From Foliimonas ilicis (GTDB lineage: Bacteria > Pseudomonadota > Alphaproteobacteria > Rhizobiales > Rhizobiaceae), in the NCBI RefSeq assembly GCF_039939195.1, contig NZ_JBDUUH010000005.1, positions 1 through 64,000 on the forward strand: a stretch of 64,000 nucleotides of DNA, given 5' to 3'. Shown here piece by piece: positions 52,373-62,121 of the stretch (position 1 is its first letter; each line of letters starts with the position of its first letter). The translations under genes and the position numbers were made by a program. The notes below the pieces were generated by a model. That model made no database searches. It had not been told where the DNA came from and saw only the letters and a program-made list of their open reading frames with translations.

Positions 52373-53251
52373 GTGGGAAAGACGGTTCGCCAAAGACTGA
52401 CGGATTGCATGAGCACGGGTTCCCGGGCCGATAAGGTTTTGGCGAGCTATATCCTCTCAAAGCTGAACAGCATCCCATTCGAAACAGCCTCAACGCTCGC
52501 CGCAAAAGTCGCGGTGAGTGAACCAACCGTTGGCCGCTTCTGTCGCGCCATCGGGTACAAGAGCTTCAAGGACCTCAAGGAACAACTGCGGGAAGACATC
52601 GGCGACCGCCCGTGGCTGGTCAGCGATCGCCTGCGTGAGTTCCAGCAACGCTCGCTCGCTGGCGAAGATCAATTGGCCCAAGGCCTGCAACTTGAAATAG
52701 CCGGTCTGGTGGCCGTCTACGAATTGGCCCAGACCGAGGAATGGAGACGGACGGTCCAACGTCTATCGACGACCAAAGCCGTTTACGTTGCAGGATTTCA
52801 GACCGAACGCGGCATGGCGCAATTCTTTGCAAATCAGCTGCAGTACCTGCGCGACCGGGTTCATCTATTGGATCTGGCGGGCGGGAGTTTCGCCGAGCTG
52901 CTGCTCACCGACCACGAGGAGGCGTGCCTCGTGATATTTGAGGCACGGCGCCATTCGCGGCTGGCCCGCCTCCTTGCCCAGGAAGCGCGCAGCGCGGGAA
53001 TTCCGACTACGCTCATCACCGACGCATTTTGCGACTGGGGCCGCGATCTCGTCGATGAAGTATTGGTCGTGCCGACAGAATTCAACTTGTTTTGGGATTC
53101 CACGGCCCAAATGGCGAGCCTGACAAACCTGCTGATGAACGGCGTCTTTATCAAGCTTGGACCACTCGTAGAAGAGCGGATGAACAAGGTCTCAATGCTC
53201 TACAGCCGCTTCACAGGATATGTAGGCGACTTCTCCGAACCAAAAGGCTGA
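52373..53251 (+). CDS. RpiR/MurR-family regulator
   Basis: A 292-residue protein with an N-terminal RpiR HTH (ETASTLAAKVAVSEPTVGRFCRAIGYKSFKDLKEQLRED) and a SIS domain (VYVAGFQTERGMAQFFANQLQYL). The start is GTG at 52373 with GGAGG at 52362-52366. An in-frame ATG at 52328 lies upstream of that ribosome site. SIS domains usually bind sugar phosphates, so control of a peptide/amino-acid cluster is noteworthy but not unknown in rhizobia. Confidence 0.88.
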   Translation: MGKTVRQRLTDCMSTGSRADKVLASYILSKLNSIPFETASTLAAKVAVSEPTVGRFCRAIGYKSFKDLKEQLREDIGDRPWLVSDRLREFQQRSLAGEDQLAQGLQLEIAGLVAVYELAQTEEWRRTVQRLSTTKAVYVAGFQTERGMAQFFANQLQYLRDRVHLLDLAGGSFAELLLTDHEEACLVIFEARRHSRLARLLAQEARSAGIPTTLITDAFCDWGRDLVDEVLVVPTEFNLFWDSTAQMASLTNLLMNGVFIKLGPLVEERMNKVSMLYSRFTGYVGDFSEPKG

Positions 53252-53302
53252 AAACGCAGCAAAGCGTTCCATTAATAATAAACAAAAGGGAACTGTGACA
53301 TC

Positions 53303-54871
53303 ATGAATTATCTGGCTAAAACCGCTCTGCTGGCATCAGCAGCCTTCGTCGTCTTGCCTAATGTTGTCGCTGCGCAGGAGGCAACCTTCGTCCTGACCGC
53401 CCGCGATGTTGGAGCGCCTAGTTACGATCCCATCAAAGGTACCAGACTGAACGATGCCATCTCGCTCATCTATGATCGACTGGTTGTCCAGGATACCGAT
53501 CAGAGCTACCACGGCCAACTCGCTACCTCTTGGGAGTCCGCTCCTGATGGCATGCAGTGGACGTTCAAGCTTCGCTCGGGCGTCACATTCCACAATGGCG
53601 AGCCGTTTAATGCCAATACAATCGAATGGTGGATTCCAAAGTTCAAGGGTACCGAGAACTCGTTCATGGTCGACGCCATCGAGAAGGTGGAAGTGATCGA
53701 CGATCTTACGGTCAGGTTCGTCATGAAGAACCCTGACCCGAACCTGCTCTTCAATCTGGCGAGCACCTTCATGAGCGTTCCCGAGCCGACGGCCTATGAC
53801 CGCCTCGGTGACCAGTTTGGCGTGACCGAGGCCATCGGAACCGGACCGTTCAAGCTCGAGCAATTCACGGTCGGTCAGCAGACGATTCTTGTGCGCAATG
53901 ACGACTACACTTGGGCGTCAGACCTCTCAACGAACAAAGGACCAGCCAAGATTCAGCGTCTGGAGGTGCGGGAAATCACCGAAGATTCCACCGCGTTCCT
54001 CGAGCTGCAAACGGGCGGCGTCGATCTTCTGCTGCGTGTACCAACGGACTTCCTGCCGCGCTTGAAAAGTCAGGAGGCAATTGAGGTTGTTACTTTGCCG
54101 GGCACGGAAATGATCTATATGCCGATCAACACCTCGGTGGAGCCGTTCACCGACATCAAGGTGCGCCAGGCCGCCGCTCTGGCGATCAACCAACAGGAAA
54201 TCACAACTAGCCTCTTTGGTGGGGTCGGTTTGCCTGCACATACGTTCCTTATCGATAGCCTGCTGGAATCTCAGGTCGATCCCGAGTTCCTTATCAGTTT
54301 CGATCTCGAAAAGGCCAACAGCCTTCTCGATGAGTCCGGCTGGACCATGGGATCGGGAGGCATTCGCGCAAAAGACGGGAAGCCCCTGCAGGTCAAGCTG
54401 TGGACCCAGAACGGGACCGAGTTCAAGCGCGTGTCGGAAGTCGTGCAGGCACAGTTGAAAGCAATCGGTATGCAAGCCGACATCACGGTGTTCGATTCCA
54501 GCACGATCAACGCCCAATACAAGAAGGAAACGGAGCACCAGCTGGCAATTCGGACCTACGCATGGGCTAACGCGGACATCATCGACTGGTTCTTCAGCGC
54601 AAAGCGTCTGGGCTATCCGAACGTCTCGATGCTGAATGATTCCAGGGCCGAAGAGTTGAACGACATAGCGATGACCAAGTCGCGCACGTGGGACGAGCGC
54701 GTTGCCAACTTCAAGACGTATCACGAGTACATCCTGTCCCAGTTCCCTTTCGCGCCGATTTATCAGCCCGTGACGAATGTTGCCTACAACACTGAGGCGC
54801 TCGTGCTTCCGAAGACCATCCGGGGCCGATTCCAAAGCCATGTGGTGCTCGATATCGAAGTAAAGGACTAA
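53303..54871 (+). CDS. Dipeptide/oligopeptide ABC substrate-binding protein
   Basis: A 522-residue family-5 SBP with signal peptide (1-25, ending VVAAQ) and conserved parts TRLNDAISLIYDRLVVQD, LATSWESAPDGMQWTFKLRSGVTFHNGEPFNANT, GTGPFKLEQ, VRQAAALAINQQEI. First gene of the importer, 51 nt behind the RpiR gene. Confidence 0.92.
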   Translation: MNYLAKTALLASAAFVVLPNVVAAQEATFVLTARDVGAPSYDPIKGTRLNDAISLIYDRLVVQDTDQSYHGQLATSWESAPDGMQWTFKLRSGVTFHNGEPFNANTIEWWIPKFKGTENSFMVDAIEKVEVIDDLTVRFVMKNPDPNLLFNLASTFMSVPEPTAYDRLGDQFGVTEAIGTGPFKLEQFTVGQQTILVRNDDYTWASDLSTNKGPAKIQRLEVREITEDSTAFLELQTGGVDLLLRVPTDFLPRLKSQEAIEVVTLPGTEMIYMPINTSVEPFTDIKVRQAAALAINQQEITTSLFGGVGLPAHTFLIDSLLESQVDPEFLISFDLEKANSLLDESGWTMGSGGIRAKDGKPLQVKLWTQNGTEFKRVSEVVQAQLKAIGMQADITVFDSSTINAQYKKETEHQLAIRTYAWANADIIDWFFSAKRLGYPNVSMLNDSRAEELNDIAMTKSRTWDERVANFKTYHEYILSQFPFAPIYQPVTNVAYNTEALVLPKTIRGRFQSHVVLDIEVKD

Positions 54872-54912
54872 GCGTCTTTCACCGCAAAACAGCCATTGCG
54901 AAGAGTGCCGGG

Positions 54913-55839
54913 ATGTTCATTTTCGTCATCAAACGACTACTTATGCTCGTTCCGGTATTCCTCGCCGTGTCGTTGATCATATTTCTGATCATCCATCTGG
55001 TTCCGGGCGATCCGCTCGCGAACATCATGCAGGTCGGATCCTCGCCTGAACAACAAGCGGCCCTGCGCGCAAGATACGGCTTCGATCAGCCTCTGCTGGT
55101 CCAGTACGGGCTGTGGTTTCAGAAAATGTTGTCCGGCGATCTCGGCGACGCCATCATCTTGCGCCAGCCGGTGGCGGCGCTCATTGCGCAAAATCTGCCT
55201 CACAGCCTGGCACTTGGCGGACTCGCACTGGCCTTTTCGACAGTGGTGGGAATTGCCGCCGGTGCTCTGGCCGCGATCCTGAAGGACAGCTGGCTGGATC
55301 GAACCGTCATGACCCTGATCCTGCTGGGATCGACCGTTCCGAGTTTCTGGCTCGGCCTGCTGATGATCTTGCTGTTTGCGGTGCAACTCGGCTGGTTTCC
55401 GGTCTCCGGCGCTCGAAGCGCCAGCGCGCTGGTCCTGCCGGTTCTCACCATCGGCCTTGGGGGCGTCGCCTTGGTTGCACGCGTGACGCGCGCGGCGATG
55501 ATCGACATTGCCCGCAAGGATTTCGTTCTGATGCTCCATGCCAAAGGTGTGTCGTCGGCGCGTATTCAACTGCGCCATGTGCTGCGTCACGCGCTGCTTC
55601 CGGTTCTAACGATCCTCAGCCTGCGCATCGGCTGGATCCTCGGCGGCGCCGTAACGGTCGAATTCGTCTTCGCGCGGCCGGGTCTCGGCTCCCTGCTTAT
55701 TACCTCCCTCAATCAACGCGATTATCCCGTGGTGCAGGGCTGCCTTTTGATGCTGGCCATTGCGGTCATGCTAGGCACTTTGCTCGGCGATATTCTTCAG
55801 GCTGCCATCGACCCGCGGGTCCGAGAAAGGACGACTTGA
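54913..55839 (+). CDS. Peptide ABC transporter permease, DppB type
   Basis: A 308-residue permease with six helices, the N-terminal LIIFLIIHLVPGDPL segment and the EAA loop (ARKDFVLMLHAKGVSSARIQLRHVLRHALLP). It is followed 2 nt later by the DppC-type partner. Confidence 0.93.
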   Translation: MFIFVIKRLLMLVPVFLAVSLIIFLIIHLVPGDPLANIMQVGSSPEQQAALRARYGFDQPLLVQYGLWFQKMLSGDLGDAIILRQPVAALIAQNLPHSLALGGLALAFSTVVGIAAGALAAILKDSWLDRTVMTLILLGSTVPSFWLGLLMILLFAVQLGWFPVSGARSASALVLPVLTIGLGGVALVARVTRAAMIDIARKDFVLMLHAKGVSSARIQLRHVLRHALLPVLTILSLRIGWILGGAVTVEFVFARPGLGSLLITSLNQRDYPVVQGCLLMLAIAVMLGTLLGDILQAAIDPRVRERTT

Positions 55840-55841
55840 GA

Positions 55842-56687
55842 ATGGCAAGCTCCAAAGCCCTGGCCAAGGTTCTTCGATCGCCGCGCGGCGGCATTTCCGC
55901 CGCCTTCCTCAGCGTCGTGATCATGTGTGCGGTGCTGGCCCCTTGGATCGCGCCCTATGCGTATGACATTCAGAATTTGCCAAGCGCCAATAATGAACCC
56001 TCACTGACGCACTGGCTTGGCACCGACGAGTTTGGTCGCGATTTGCTGTCGCGCATCATCCACGGTGCTCGTACATCGCTGACGGTGGCTGTTATCTCCA
56101 TCGGCGTCTCTGTTCTGGTAGGCACCAGCTTGGGCGCCGCAGCTGGCTATTTCGGCGGCGCTTTTGACCGTGCCGTAACTGCGGTAGTCGATCTGACTTG
56201 GTCTTTCCCTGAGATACTCATCGCGCTTATCTTTATTGCGATCATCGGACCGGGATTGCACAGTACAGCCATTGCCATCAGCGTTGCCTATCTGGCGCAG
56301 TTTACGCGCTTGGCGCGCGCGCAAATCATGGCGCTGAAGGGCGAAACCTATGTCGAGGCCACGATCAATCTCGGCGCTACCCATGCGCATATCCTGTTCC
56401 GGCATCTCATTCCAAATGCGGTGACGCCTATCATCGTCGCCGCCATGCTCGCCACAGGCGATGCGATCATTCTCGAAGCAACTCTCGGCTTCTTCGGTCT
56501 TGGTGCGCAACCGCCCACGCCGAGTTGGGGAGCAATGATGAGCAGCGGCACGGCAACAATCTTCATTGCGCCGTGGATCATTATTTTCCCGGGGCTCGCG
56601 ATCGCGACGACGGTTATCGCCATCAATCTCTTTGGTGACGAAGTGATCGAGTCCCTCGACATCCGCGCTCGATTGCGGGACGGCTGA
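55842..56687 (+). CDS. Peptide ABC transporter permease, DppC type
   Basis: A 281-residue permease with N-terminal helix, the family segment HWLGTDEFGRDLLSRIIHGARTSL and the EAA loop (ALKGETYVEATINLGATHAHILFRHLIPNA). Start ATG at 55842 with AAAGGA upstream. The same frame is open far upstream through dppB, but that part is out of phase with the real gene. Confidence 0.93.
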   Translation: MASSKALAKVLRSPRGGISAAFLSVVIMCAVLAPWIAPYAYDIQNLPSANNEPSLTHWLGTDEFGRDLLSRIIHGARTSLTVAVISIGVSVLVGTSLGAAAGYFGGAFDRAVTAVVDLTWSFPEILIALIFIAIIGPGLHSTAIAISVAYLAQFTRLARAQIMALKGETYVEATINLGATHAHILFRHLIPNAVTPIIVAAMLATGDAIILEATLGFFGLGAQPPTPSWGAMMSSGTATIFIAPWIIIFPGLAIATTVIAINLFGDEVIESLDIRARLRDG

Positions 56688-56688
56688 G

Positions 56689-57645
56689 ATGGCCCTTCTT
56701 TCGATCCGCGATCTCTCGATCCGCATCAGCCGCCTCAACCCGCTCGATGGTATTTCTTTCGATGTTGCCAAAGGCGAGATTCTTGGCATCGTCGGTGAGT
56801 CAGGCTCGGGAAAGTCGCTAACGGCCATGAGCATCATGGGGCTTCTGCCGTTGATTGGTGGGCGGGTGACCGGCGGGTCTATGCGTTTCGACGGGATCGA
56901 CCTCGTCGGAATCGCCGAGAAGGCCTATCGCAAATTGCGTGGTCGGCGCATCGCGTTGATCACGCAAAACCCGATGACCTCGCTCGATCCTGTGCTGCAT
57001 GTTGGCGCGCAGATCGACGATGTCGCCCGCATCCATCTCGGCTATTCGGCCGCACAGGCTAAGGCGCGCAGCATCGACCTGATGGAACAGTTGCGGATTC
57101 CCGAGGCGGCAACGGTTCACGGTCAGTATCCCCACCAGTTGTCGGGTGGCATGAAGCAGCGGATCGTAATTGCAATGGCGCTCGCCGCCGATCCGGAATT
57201 GATTATCGCCGACGAGCCGACTACGGCGCTCGATGTCACGATCCAAGCGCAGATCATCCAGATCATGATCGATCTGGTTCGACAACGCGGCCTCGCCATG
57301 ATCTTCATAACGCACGATATGAGCGTAGTGGCCCAGGCTTGCGACCGCGTCGTGGTGCTCTATGCGGGCCGTGTGGCGGAAAGCAATTTCGTCGGCCCGA
57401 TCTTCGCCGCACCCAGACATCCCTACACGCGTAATCTGATCGGCTGCATCCCCCGCGCCGGACAGGCTGCGGGCAGCCTCAAAGGAATTCCGGGCGTCGT
57501 GCCCGGCGTACTCAGCTACCCCGCCGGTTGCCGGTTCCATCCCCGCTGTGCTCTTGCCCAATCGATCTGCGCCAGCGAGCTGCCACACTTGCAGATACAC
57601 GGTGCCGCCGCCGTCGCCTGCCATTTCAGCGAGGCTGTCTCGTGA
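56689..57645 (+). CDS. Peptide ABC transporter ATPase, DppD type
   Basis: A 318-residue ATPase with Walker A GESGSGKS, Q-loop LITQNPMTSLDP, signature LSGGMKQRIVIAMAL, Walker B LIIADEPTTALD and the oligopeptide C-terminal domain with Fe-S-like cysteines (GCRFHPRCALAQSIC). Overlaps the next ATPase gene by 4 nt (GTGA). Confidence 0.93.
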   Translation: MALLSIRDLSIRISRLNPLDGISFDVAKGEILGIVGESGSGKSLTAMSIMGLLPLIGGRVTGGSMRFDGIDLVGIAEKAYRKLRGRRIALITQNPMTSLDPVLHVGAQIDDVARIHLGYSAAQAKARSIDLMEQLRIPEAATVHGQYPHQLSGGMKQRIVIAMALAADPELIIADEPTTALDVTIQAQIIQIMIDLVRQRGLAMIFITHDMSVVAQACDRVVVLYAGRVAESNFVGPIFAAPRHPYTRNLIGCIPRAGQAAGSLKGIPGVVPGVLSYPAGCRFHPRCALAQSICASELPHLQIHGAAAVACHFSEAVS

Positions 57646-58619
57646 TTCACCCAGCACCCCAAGCCCTGGTTTCAATTCGTGGGCTGACGCGTGAATTCGG
57701 CCGCCGAGGCGGGCTCTTTTCCTCACCGCGGCTGCTGCGTGCTGTCAGTGACGTCTCGCTCGATATTCCGCGCGGTCAAATCACCGGCGTCGTCGGTGAA
57801 TCGGGTTGCGGAAAGTCCACCCTGGCACGTCTTGTCTTGCGGCTGATCGAGGCCAGCAAGGGTTCGGTGAGCTTCGACGGCAGCGATCTTGGCACATTGA
57901 GCGGACGGCAGCTCCGCAAGCTGCGCCGGAAGATGCAAATGGTGTTTCAGGATCCCTATTCTGCAATTGATCCCCGGTATTCTATCCGCGACGCGTTGCT
58001 CGAGCCGTTCGGCGTGCAAGGGATTTCGTTGAGCACCGCTGACGCACGCGCCAAGACCGAACATTTGCTGAATATGGTCGGCTTGAGCCCTGACATGGCA
58101 GGCAACTATCCGCATCAGCTCTCCGGTGGACAGAAGCAACGCGTGGGAATTGCCCGGGCACTGGCGCTCAGTCCGTCATTCCTGGTTCTCGATGAACCGA
58201 CGGCCTCGCTCGACGTGTCGATCCAGGCCCAGATCGTCGCCTTGCTTGAGGGCTTGCGCCAGGATCTGGGGCTCACCTACCTGTTTATCTCGCACGATCT
58301 TGGTCTGGTCCGCTATTTCTGCGACCGGATCGTCGTGATGTATCTCGGGCGCATCGTGGAAATCCTCCCGACGACCAACGCCATGCCGCGCCACCCTTAT
58401 ACGCGGTCCTTGCTCGACAGCACCTTCGAACCCGATCCAACCCGGCGCCGCGTCGTAACGAAGCTTAGCGGTGAAATCCCGAGCCCCTTCAATTTGCCGT
58501 TGGGATGCGCGTTCGCCGCTCGCTGCGAGCGTGCAACCGATCTCTGTCACGAGCAGCGCCCCGACCTGTCCAAAGACGTGGCCGGCCACGCAGCTGCCTG
58601 CCACCACCCAATCGTTTGA
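57642..58619 (+). CDS. Peptide ABC transporter ATPase, DppF type
   Basis: A 325-residue ATPase (GTG start at 57642, coupled to the preceding gene) with Walker A GESGCGKST, Q-loop VFQDPYSAIDPR, signature LSGGQKQRVGIARAL, Walker B LVLDEPTASLD and the C-terminal GCAFAARCERATDLC motif. Confidence 0.93.
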   Translation: MIHPAPQALVSIRGLTREFGRRGGLFSSPRLLRAVSDVSLDIPRGQITGVVGESGCGKSTLARLVLRLIEASKGSVSFDGSDLGTLSGRQLRKLRRKMQMVFQDPYSAIDPRYSIRDALLEPFGVQGISLSTADARAKTEHLLNMVGLSPDMAGNYPHQLSGGQKQRVGIARALALSPSFLVLDEPTASLDVSIQAQIVALLEGLRQDLGLTYLFISHDLGLVRYFCDRIVVMYLGRIVEILPTTNAMPRHPYTRSLLDSTFEPDPTRRRVVTKLSGEIPSPFNLPLGCAFAARCERATDLCHEQRPDLSKDVAGHAAACHHPIV

Positions 58620-58641
58620 CTGCAATTTTTGGAGTCCGAAT

Positions 58642-60129
58642 ATGTCGTTTATGGTCCTGACCGGTGAATTCGCGCACGAGACCAACACCTTTAGCTCCCG
58701 CGTGACCGATTTTTCAGCCTTCCTCGATCGTTACTGGTATCTTGGAGACGAGGCGGCTGCCGAACGCGGCGATGCGAACACCGACATTGCCGGATTCCTC
58801 GATGTTGCGCGGCTGCGGCGCTGGACCACTATTCACACTGTGAGTACCTCTGCGGCACCTGCCGGTCCGGTAACGCGAGAAGCGTTTGAGCGCATTGCGG
58901 GACTGATCGTCGAGACTGCGCGGGCCAACCGGGACAGGCTCGATGGCATTCTTCTCGGTCTGCATGGGGCGATGGTGACCGATTTTTGCCAGGACGGCGA
59001 GGGCGAACTGCTCGGCCGTCTGCGTGCCGTAATAGGCCCCGAACTTCCGATCGCGATTACGCTTGACCCGCATGCAAACGTCACACTTCAGATGTGCGCC
59101 TGCGCCAATATCATCGTCTCCTACAAGACCTACCCGCATATCGACATGCGCGACTGCGCACGCCAGGCTGCCGACATCCTGCACCGTACAATGGCAGGGG
59201 AGATTGCGCCGACGACCGTGCGTGTACACCGGCCGATGCTGGAGGAGGTCAATAGTGGGCGCACCGACATCGGCCCGATGATTGACCGCATCGCCAGGGC
59301 GCGCGCCTACGAAACCGACCCGGAGGTGTTTGCAGTCAGTGTGAATGGCGCCTTTGGCAATGCTGACATTGTTGAAGTGGGGCCGACCGTGCTGGTCACC
59401 GCACAGGGCGATATGGAGCGACACCGTAGCTTTGCCGAAAGCATAGCCGACGATATCTGGGAACGGCGTTTCGAGTGCCTCAACCAATATCACTCCGTCG
59501 ATGAAGCGGCGGCAATGTGCAAGGCATATTGTGATACCAGTGGTCCGATCGTCGTCGCCGACTATGCTGACAATCCTGGCGGCGGCGGCTATGGCGATTC
59601 GACTGAGCTCCTGCGCGCACTGCTCGATGCGGGAGTCGTTGATGCTTGCTTCGGGCCAATGGTAGATAGCCAGGCGGCAGCCGATCTCCATCGTAATGAG
59701 GTGGGAGATACGGTTTCGGTCCGGCTCGGCGGCAAGACAGATCCGCGTTTTGGCGGCGGTCCTCTCGACCTAATCGGCACCGTGATGCATCTTAGCGATG
59801 GCATCTACATTGGCGATGGCCCGATGTCCGGTGGGCTGAAAGGCAGATGGGGGCCGACGGCGGTGTTGAACGTTAGTGGAATAGATATACTCGTCGTTTC
59901 TATCCCGTCGCAGATGCTGGATCTCCAGCAATTCAGGGCTTTCGGGATAAATCCAGAACAGAAATCGGTGGTTGCGTTAAAGTCGATGCAGCATTTCCGT
60001 GCGGCGTTCGAGCCGATCGCCGGTGAGGTGATCGTCTGCGACAGCGGCGCGCTGTGCACACCGGACCTGAGCAAGCTGCCCTACATCTATGTGCCGAGGC
60101 CAATCTTTCCGCTCGACTTCGGCGAATGA
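58642..60129 (+). CDS. M81 family metallopeptidase, MlrC-like
   Basis: A 495-residue protein of the MlrC family (microcystin-degradation protein C and relatives, zinc hydrolases). N-terminal GEFAHETNTFS, then GILLGLHGAMVTD, LDPHANVT, YKTYPHIDMRDC, DYADNPGGGGYGDST and the C-terminal ARP-like LPYIYVPRPIFPLD are typical. ATG at 58642 follows GGAG. Placed at the end of the peptide-import operon, it may hydrolyse an imported linear or modified peptide. Most members outside microcystin degraders have no known substrate. Confidence 0.88.
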   Translation: MSFMVLTGEFAHETNTFSSRVTDFSAFLDRYWYLGDEAAAERGDANTDIAGFLDVARLRRWTTIHTVSTSAAPAGPVTREAFERIAGLIVETARANRDRLDGILLGLHGAMVTDFCQDGEGELLGRLRAVIGPELPIAITLDPHANVTLQMCACANIIVSYKTYPHIDMRDCARQAADILHRTMAGEIAPTTVRVHRPMLEEVNSGRTDIGPMIDRIARARAYETDPEVFAVSVNGAFGNADIVEVGPTVLVTAQGDMERHRSFAESIADDIWERRFECLNQYHSVDEAAAMCKAYCDTSGPIVVADYADNPGGGGYGDSTELLRALLDAGVVDACFGPMVDSQAAADLHRNEVGDTVSVRLGGKTDPRFGGGPLDLIGTVMHLSDGIYIGDGPMSGGLKGRWGPTAVLNVSGIDILVVSIPSQMLDLQQFRAFGINPEQKSVVALKSMQHFRAAFEPIAGEVIVCDSGALCTPDLSKLPYIYVPRPIFPLDFGE

Positions 60130-60334
60130 GCACATCCGGTTCGATCCTGACGCCGACACAACTGAATTCGTATCCTGAGTTTGCCCGGTGTCAGCGGCGC
60201 TCCTCACTCTTCGTCGTGGGCAAGGCGTCGGGGCGTCGTGAGGTTCGTCCACCGCTATATCCTCACCATTTGGCTGCCCAACCCCGTAAATCTCGGAAAG
60301 AACCTGCTGGGTAATGATATCGCTTTGGGCATCA

Positions 60335-61573
60335 TCAACTGCGTGCTTGCACCTGAACTCGCCGGCATCTCTTGTGAACTTCGTGCGTGATGCGCTCAAG
60401 AACTCTCGTAGGATCGCCAGCCATGGCGGAGAGTTGCGACGCCACGGTCTCCAATGCGCTGCTTACGAGCGCTGCCAGTTCTTCGACACGTCTGACGGTC
60501 GCTGCGCCGCTCAGCCCGGCTTCGTCGGCAAGGGCTTGCCAATCAGGACGTCCCAGGTCAGGCGCCGTGAACCGTCCGGCAATACCTTGGGGCAGGCTTT
60601 GGTCGACCTGACGGTAGACGGCGGCACACATCAAATCATAAAGCGGCGCCATCCTGGCCGATCCGCTAGCTCCGATTAGGACAGAGTAGTTCTTTGCATG
60701 CGAGTCCGAATTGCAGATCAGCACGTTGAAAATCACCGCATCGAGAAACTTCAGTCGCTCGGCAGGAGAAACGAGGTCGCTGATGGCATCGAACATCATC
60801 TTGAGGGTCACGCCGCCACCCGTCGAGGATCGCCCGTATTTCTGCAACGGGAAACGACCTGTGAGCTGGCAGAAATCTTCCTGATGCAGGCGGCGAATCT
60901 CGCCTTGCGGATCTGTGAAGCGATCATAGCGCTTCACCAGCAGATAACATCGTTCGCCAGCTACGCCGATCGTCGCCTGGGCGGCTTCCAACCCGCATGC
61001 CCGCGCCAGCGCGAGACAGAAGGCTTCGTTTTCGACACTTCCCGCAAGCCGCCTGGTGTCCGGCTTGATGATGTGCGTTGATGGTGTTCCATCGACGGGG
61101 ATCGAGATGGCCCCGCCTGCATCGATAAAGACAGGCAACTTCTCCTGCACCCCTGCAAGCGACATCGAGACGCCCCGCTCGCCCACCAGAAAAGGTTTGG
61201 CCGGAAGCTCTTTGAGGATGCGTTCCAATGCCGCCCCGTCCGGAATGGACTGCAGGTTGATGCCCGTCTTCCTCGACTCGCCAATGGACAGCGCCCCCGC
61301 CGTGTCCCGCCCGATGTGGCCAAGCAGGCCCACTATGTCCTGGGGAGAGACCTTCAACCGCTGACCGATCTCTGCGAGATGCGTTTCCGGAAGCAGGTTG
61401 GCAAGCCAGGGCAACAGCCTATCCGCACCCACAGGTCCCGAGCGAAGGGGCATAGTCAGCGAAATCGGGAAAGCCGAGCGGCGCGCCTCCCAAGACGGAT
61501 CGTAGTTGAGCCGCCACTCACCCTCGAACATCATCTGCGCGACGGGAAGGGTCTCGTAGAAGATTGTAGTCAT
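60335..61573 (-). CDS. hipA: HipA-type serine/threonine kinase toxin
   Basis: A 412-residue HipA. It has the nucleotide-loop motif SLAGVQEKLPVF, the catalytic loop LICNSDSHAKNYS and the metal-binding APLYDLM, plus RVQVQ-rich ending. HipA kinases phosphorylate a tRNA synthetase (GltX in E. coli) and induce dormancy. It overlaps the antitoxin gene hipB by 4 nt and follows it. A 270-nt internal part of this gene is duplicated at 63349-63618. Confidence 0.92.
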   Translation of the reverse strand: MTTIFYETLPVAQMMFEGEWRLNYDPSWEARRSAFPISLTMPLRSGPVGADRLLPWLANLLPETHLAEIGQRLKVSPQDIVGLLGHIGRDTAGALSIGESRKTGINLQSIPDGAALERILKELPAKPFLVGERGVSMSLAGVQEKLPVFIDAGGAISIPVDGTPSTHIIKPDTRRLAGSVENEAFCLALARACGLEAAQATIGVAGERCYLLVKRYDRFTDPQGEIRRLHQEDFCQLTGRFPLQKYGRSSTGGGVTLKMMFDAISDLVSPAERLKFLDAVIFNVLICNSDSHAKNYSVLIGASGSARMAPLYDLMCAAVYRQVDQSLPQGIAGRFTAPDLGRPDWQALADEAGLSGAATVRRVEELAALVSSALETVASQLSAMAGDPTRVLERITHEVHKRCRRVQVQARS

Positions 61574-61842
61574 CGACCGTCACCGAAGGTCGGCAGAAAA
61601 CCAAGGTCGTCGTCTGGTTCGGTTATGGTTACCGCGGCTGTCTTCAGGTCGCCGATCTCCAGGCCGGCTGTGCGGGCGACGGTCAGTGCCTTTTCGAGCT
61701 GGCAGCTCGGCTTGCCGGATTCAAGTTCGACGATAAAGCGCTCGCCCGTGCCGGAGCGAGCGGCCAGCTCAGTCTGGGTCCACCCGAGACCTCTGCGCTT
61801 TTCCCGAACGGCGGCACCAAAATCGCGTGCGGACCTGAACAT
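61570..61842 (-). CDS. hipB: HipB-type antitoxin, Xre repressor
   Basis: A 90-residue protein with a Cro/CI HTH (AVREKRRGLGWTQTELAARSGTGERFIVELESGKPSCQLEKAL). The ATG at 61842 has TGGAGA upstream; the longer frame from 62001 runs over the operator and promoter. It neutralises HipA and represses the pair through the inverted repeat just upstream. Confidence 0.9.
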   Translation of the reverse strand: MFRSARDFGAAVREKRRGLGWTQTELAARSGTGERFIVELESGKPSCQLEKALTVARTAGLEIGDLKTAAVTITEPDDDLGFLPTFGDGR

Positions 61843-61853
61843 TGACAGTCTCC

Positions 61854-61890
61854 ATTTTCGACTTACCGTACAGGAAGATTCGTCGAAAAT
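61854..61890. promoter_or_regulatory. Inverted repeat in the hipBA promoter (probable HipB operator)
   Basis: Perfect 9-bp arms ATTTTCGAC (61854-61862) and GTCGAAAAT (61882-61890) separated by 19 nt, starting 12 nt upstream of hipB. Placement fits autorepression by the antitoxin. Confidence 0.6.
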
Positions 61891-62121
61891 CAATGTGTGC
61901 TTACCGAGCGGGAAGCTGCGGCTGCGTCGCCAAGATTCGCCCCGGTCGGGAAGGTGCATCAATCCCAACCAGGCTGTCACCTCAGGCCTCGTGGAGCGCA
62001 CGCGTCTCGAGAAATGACTGTCAGCAGCGGAAATTATTGCCGCATTAGTTCCAATGGTTGTGTTTTAATAGGCTTCTCTAGGTCGATATTAGTCAATGAG
62101 CAGGTTTTTGGGAATTATCAA

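Noticed and set aside
55113..55841. Long N-terminal extension of the DppC-type frame
   Set aside because: This part overlaps the genuine DppB-type gene in another frame; family homology begins at the ATG at 55842.
58714..59691. A 325-codon minus-strand frame opposite the M81 gene
   Set aside because: No recognisable motifs; the plus-strand MlrC-like protein explains the coding signal.
60200..60370. Minus-strand stretch containing VLSEIYGVGQ, similar to the C-terminal tail of siderophore ABC ATPases
   Set aside because: Too short, partly overlapping the 3' end of hipA, and without any ATPase motif nearby; a relic is possible but not supported enough to annotate.
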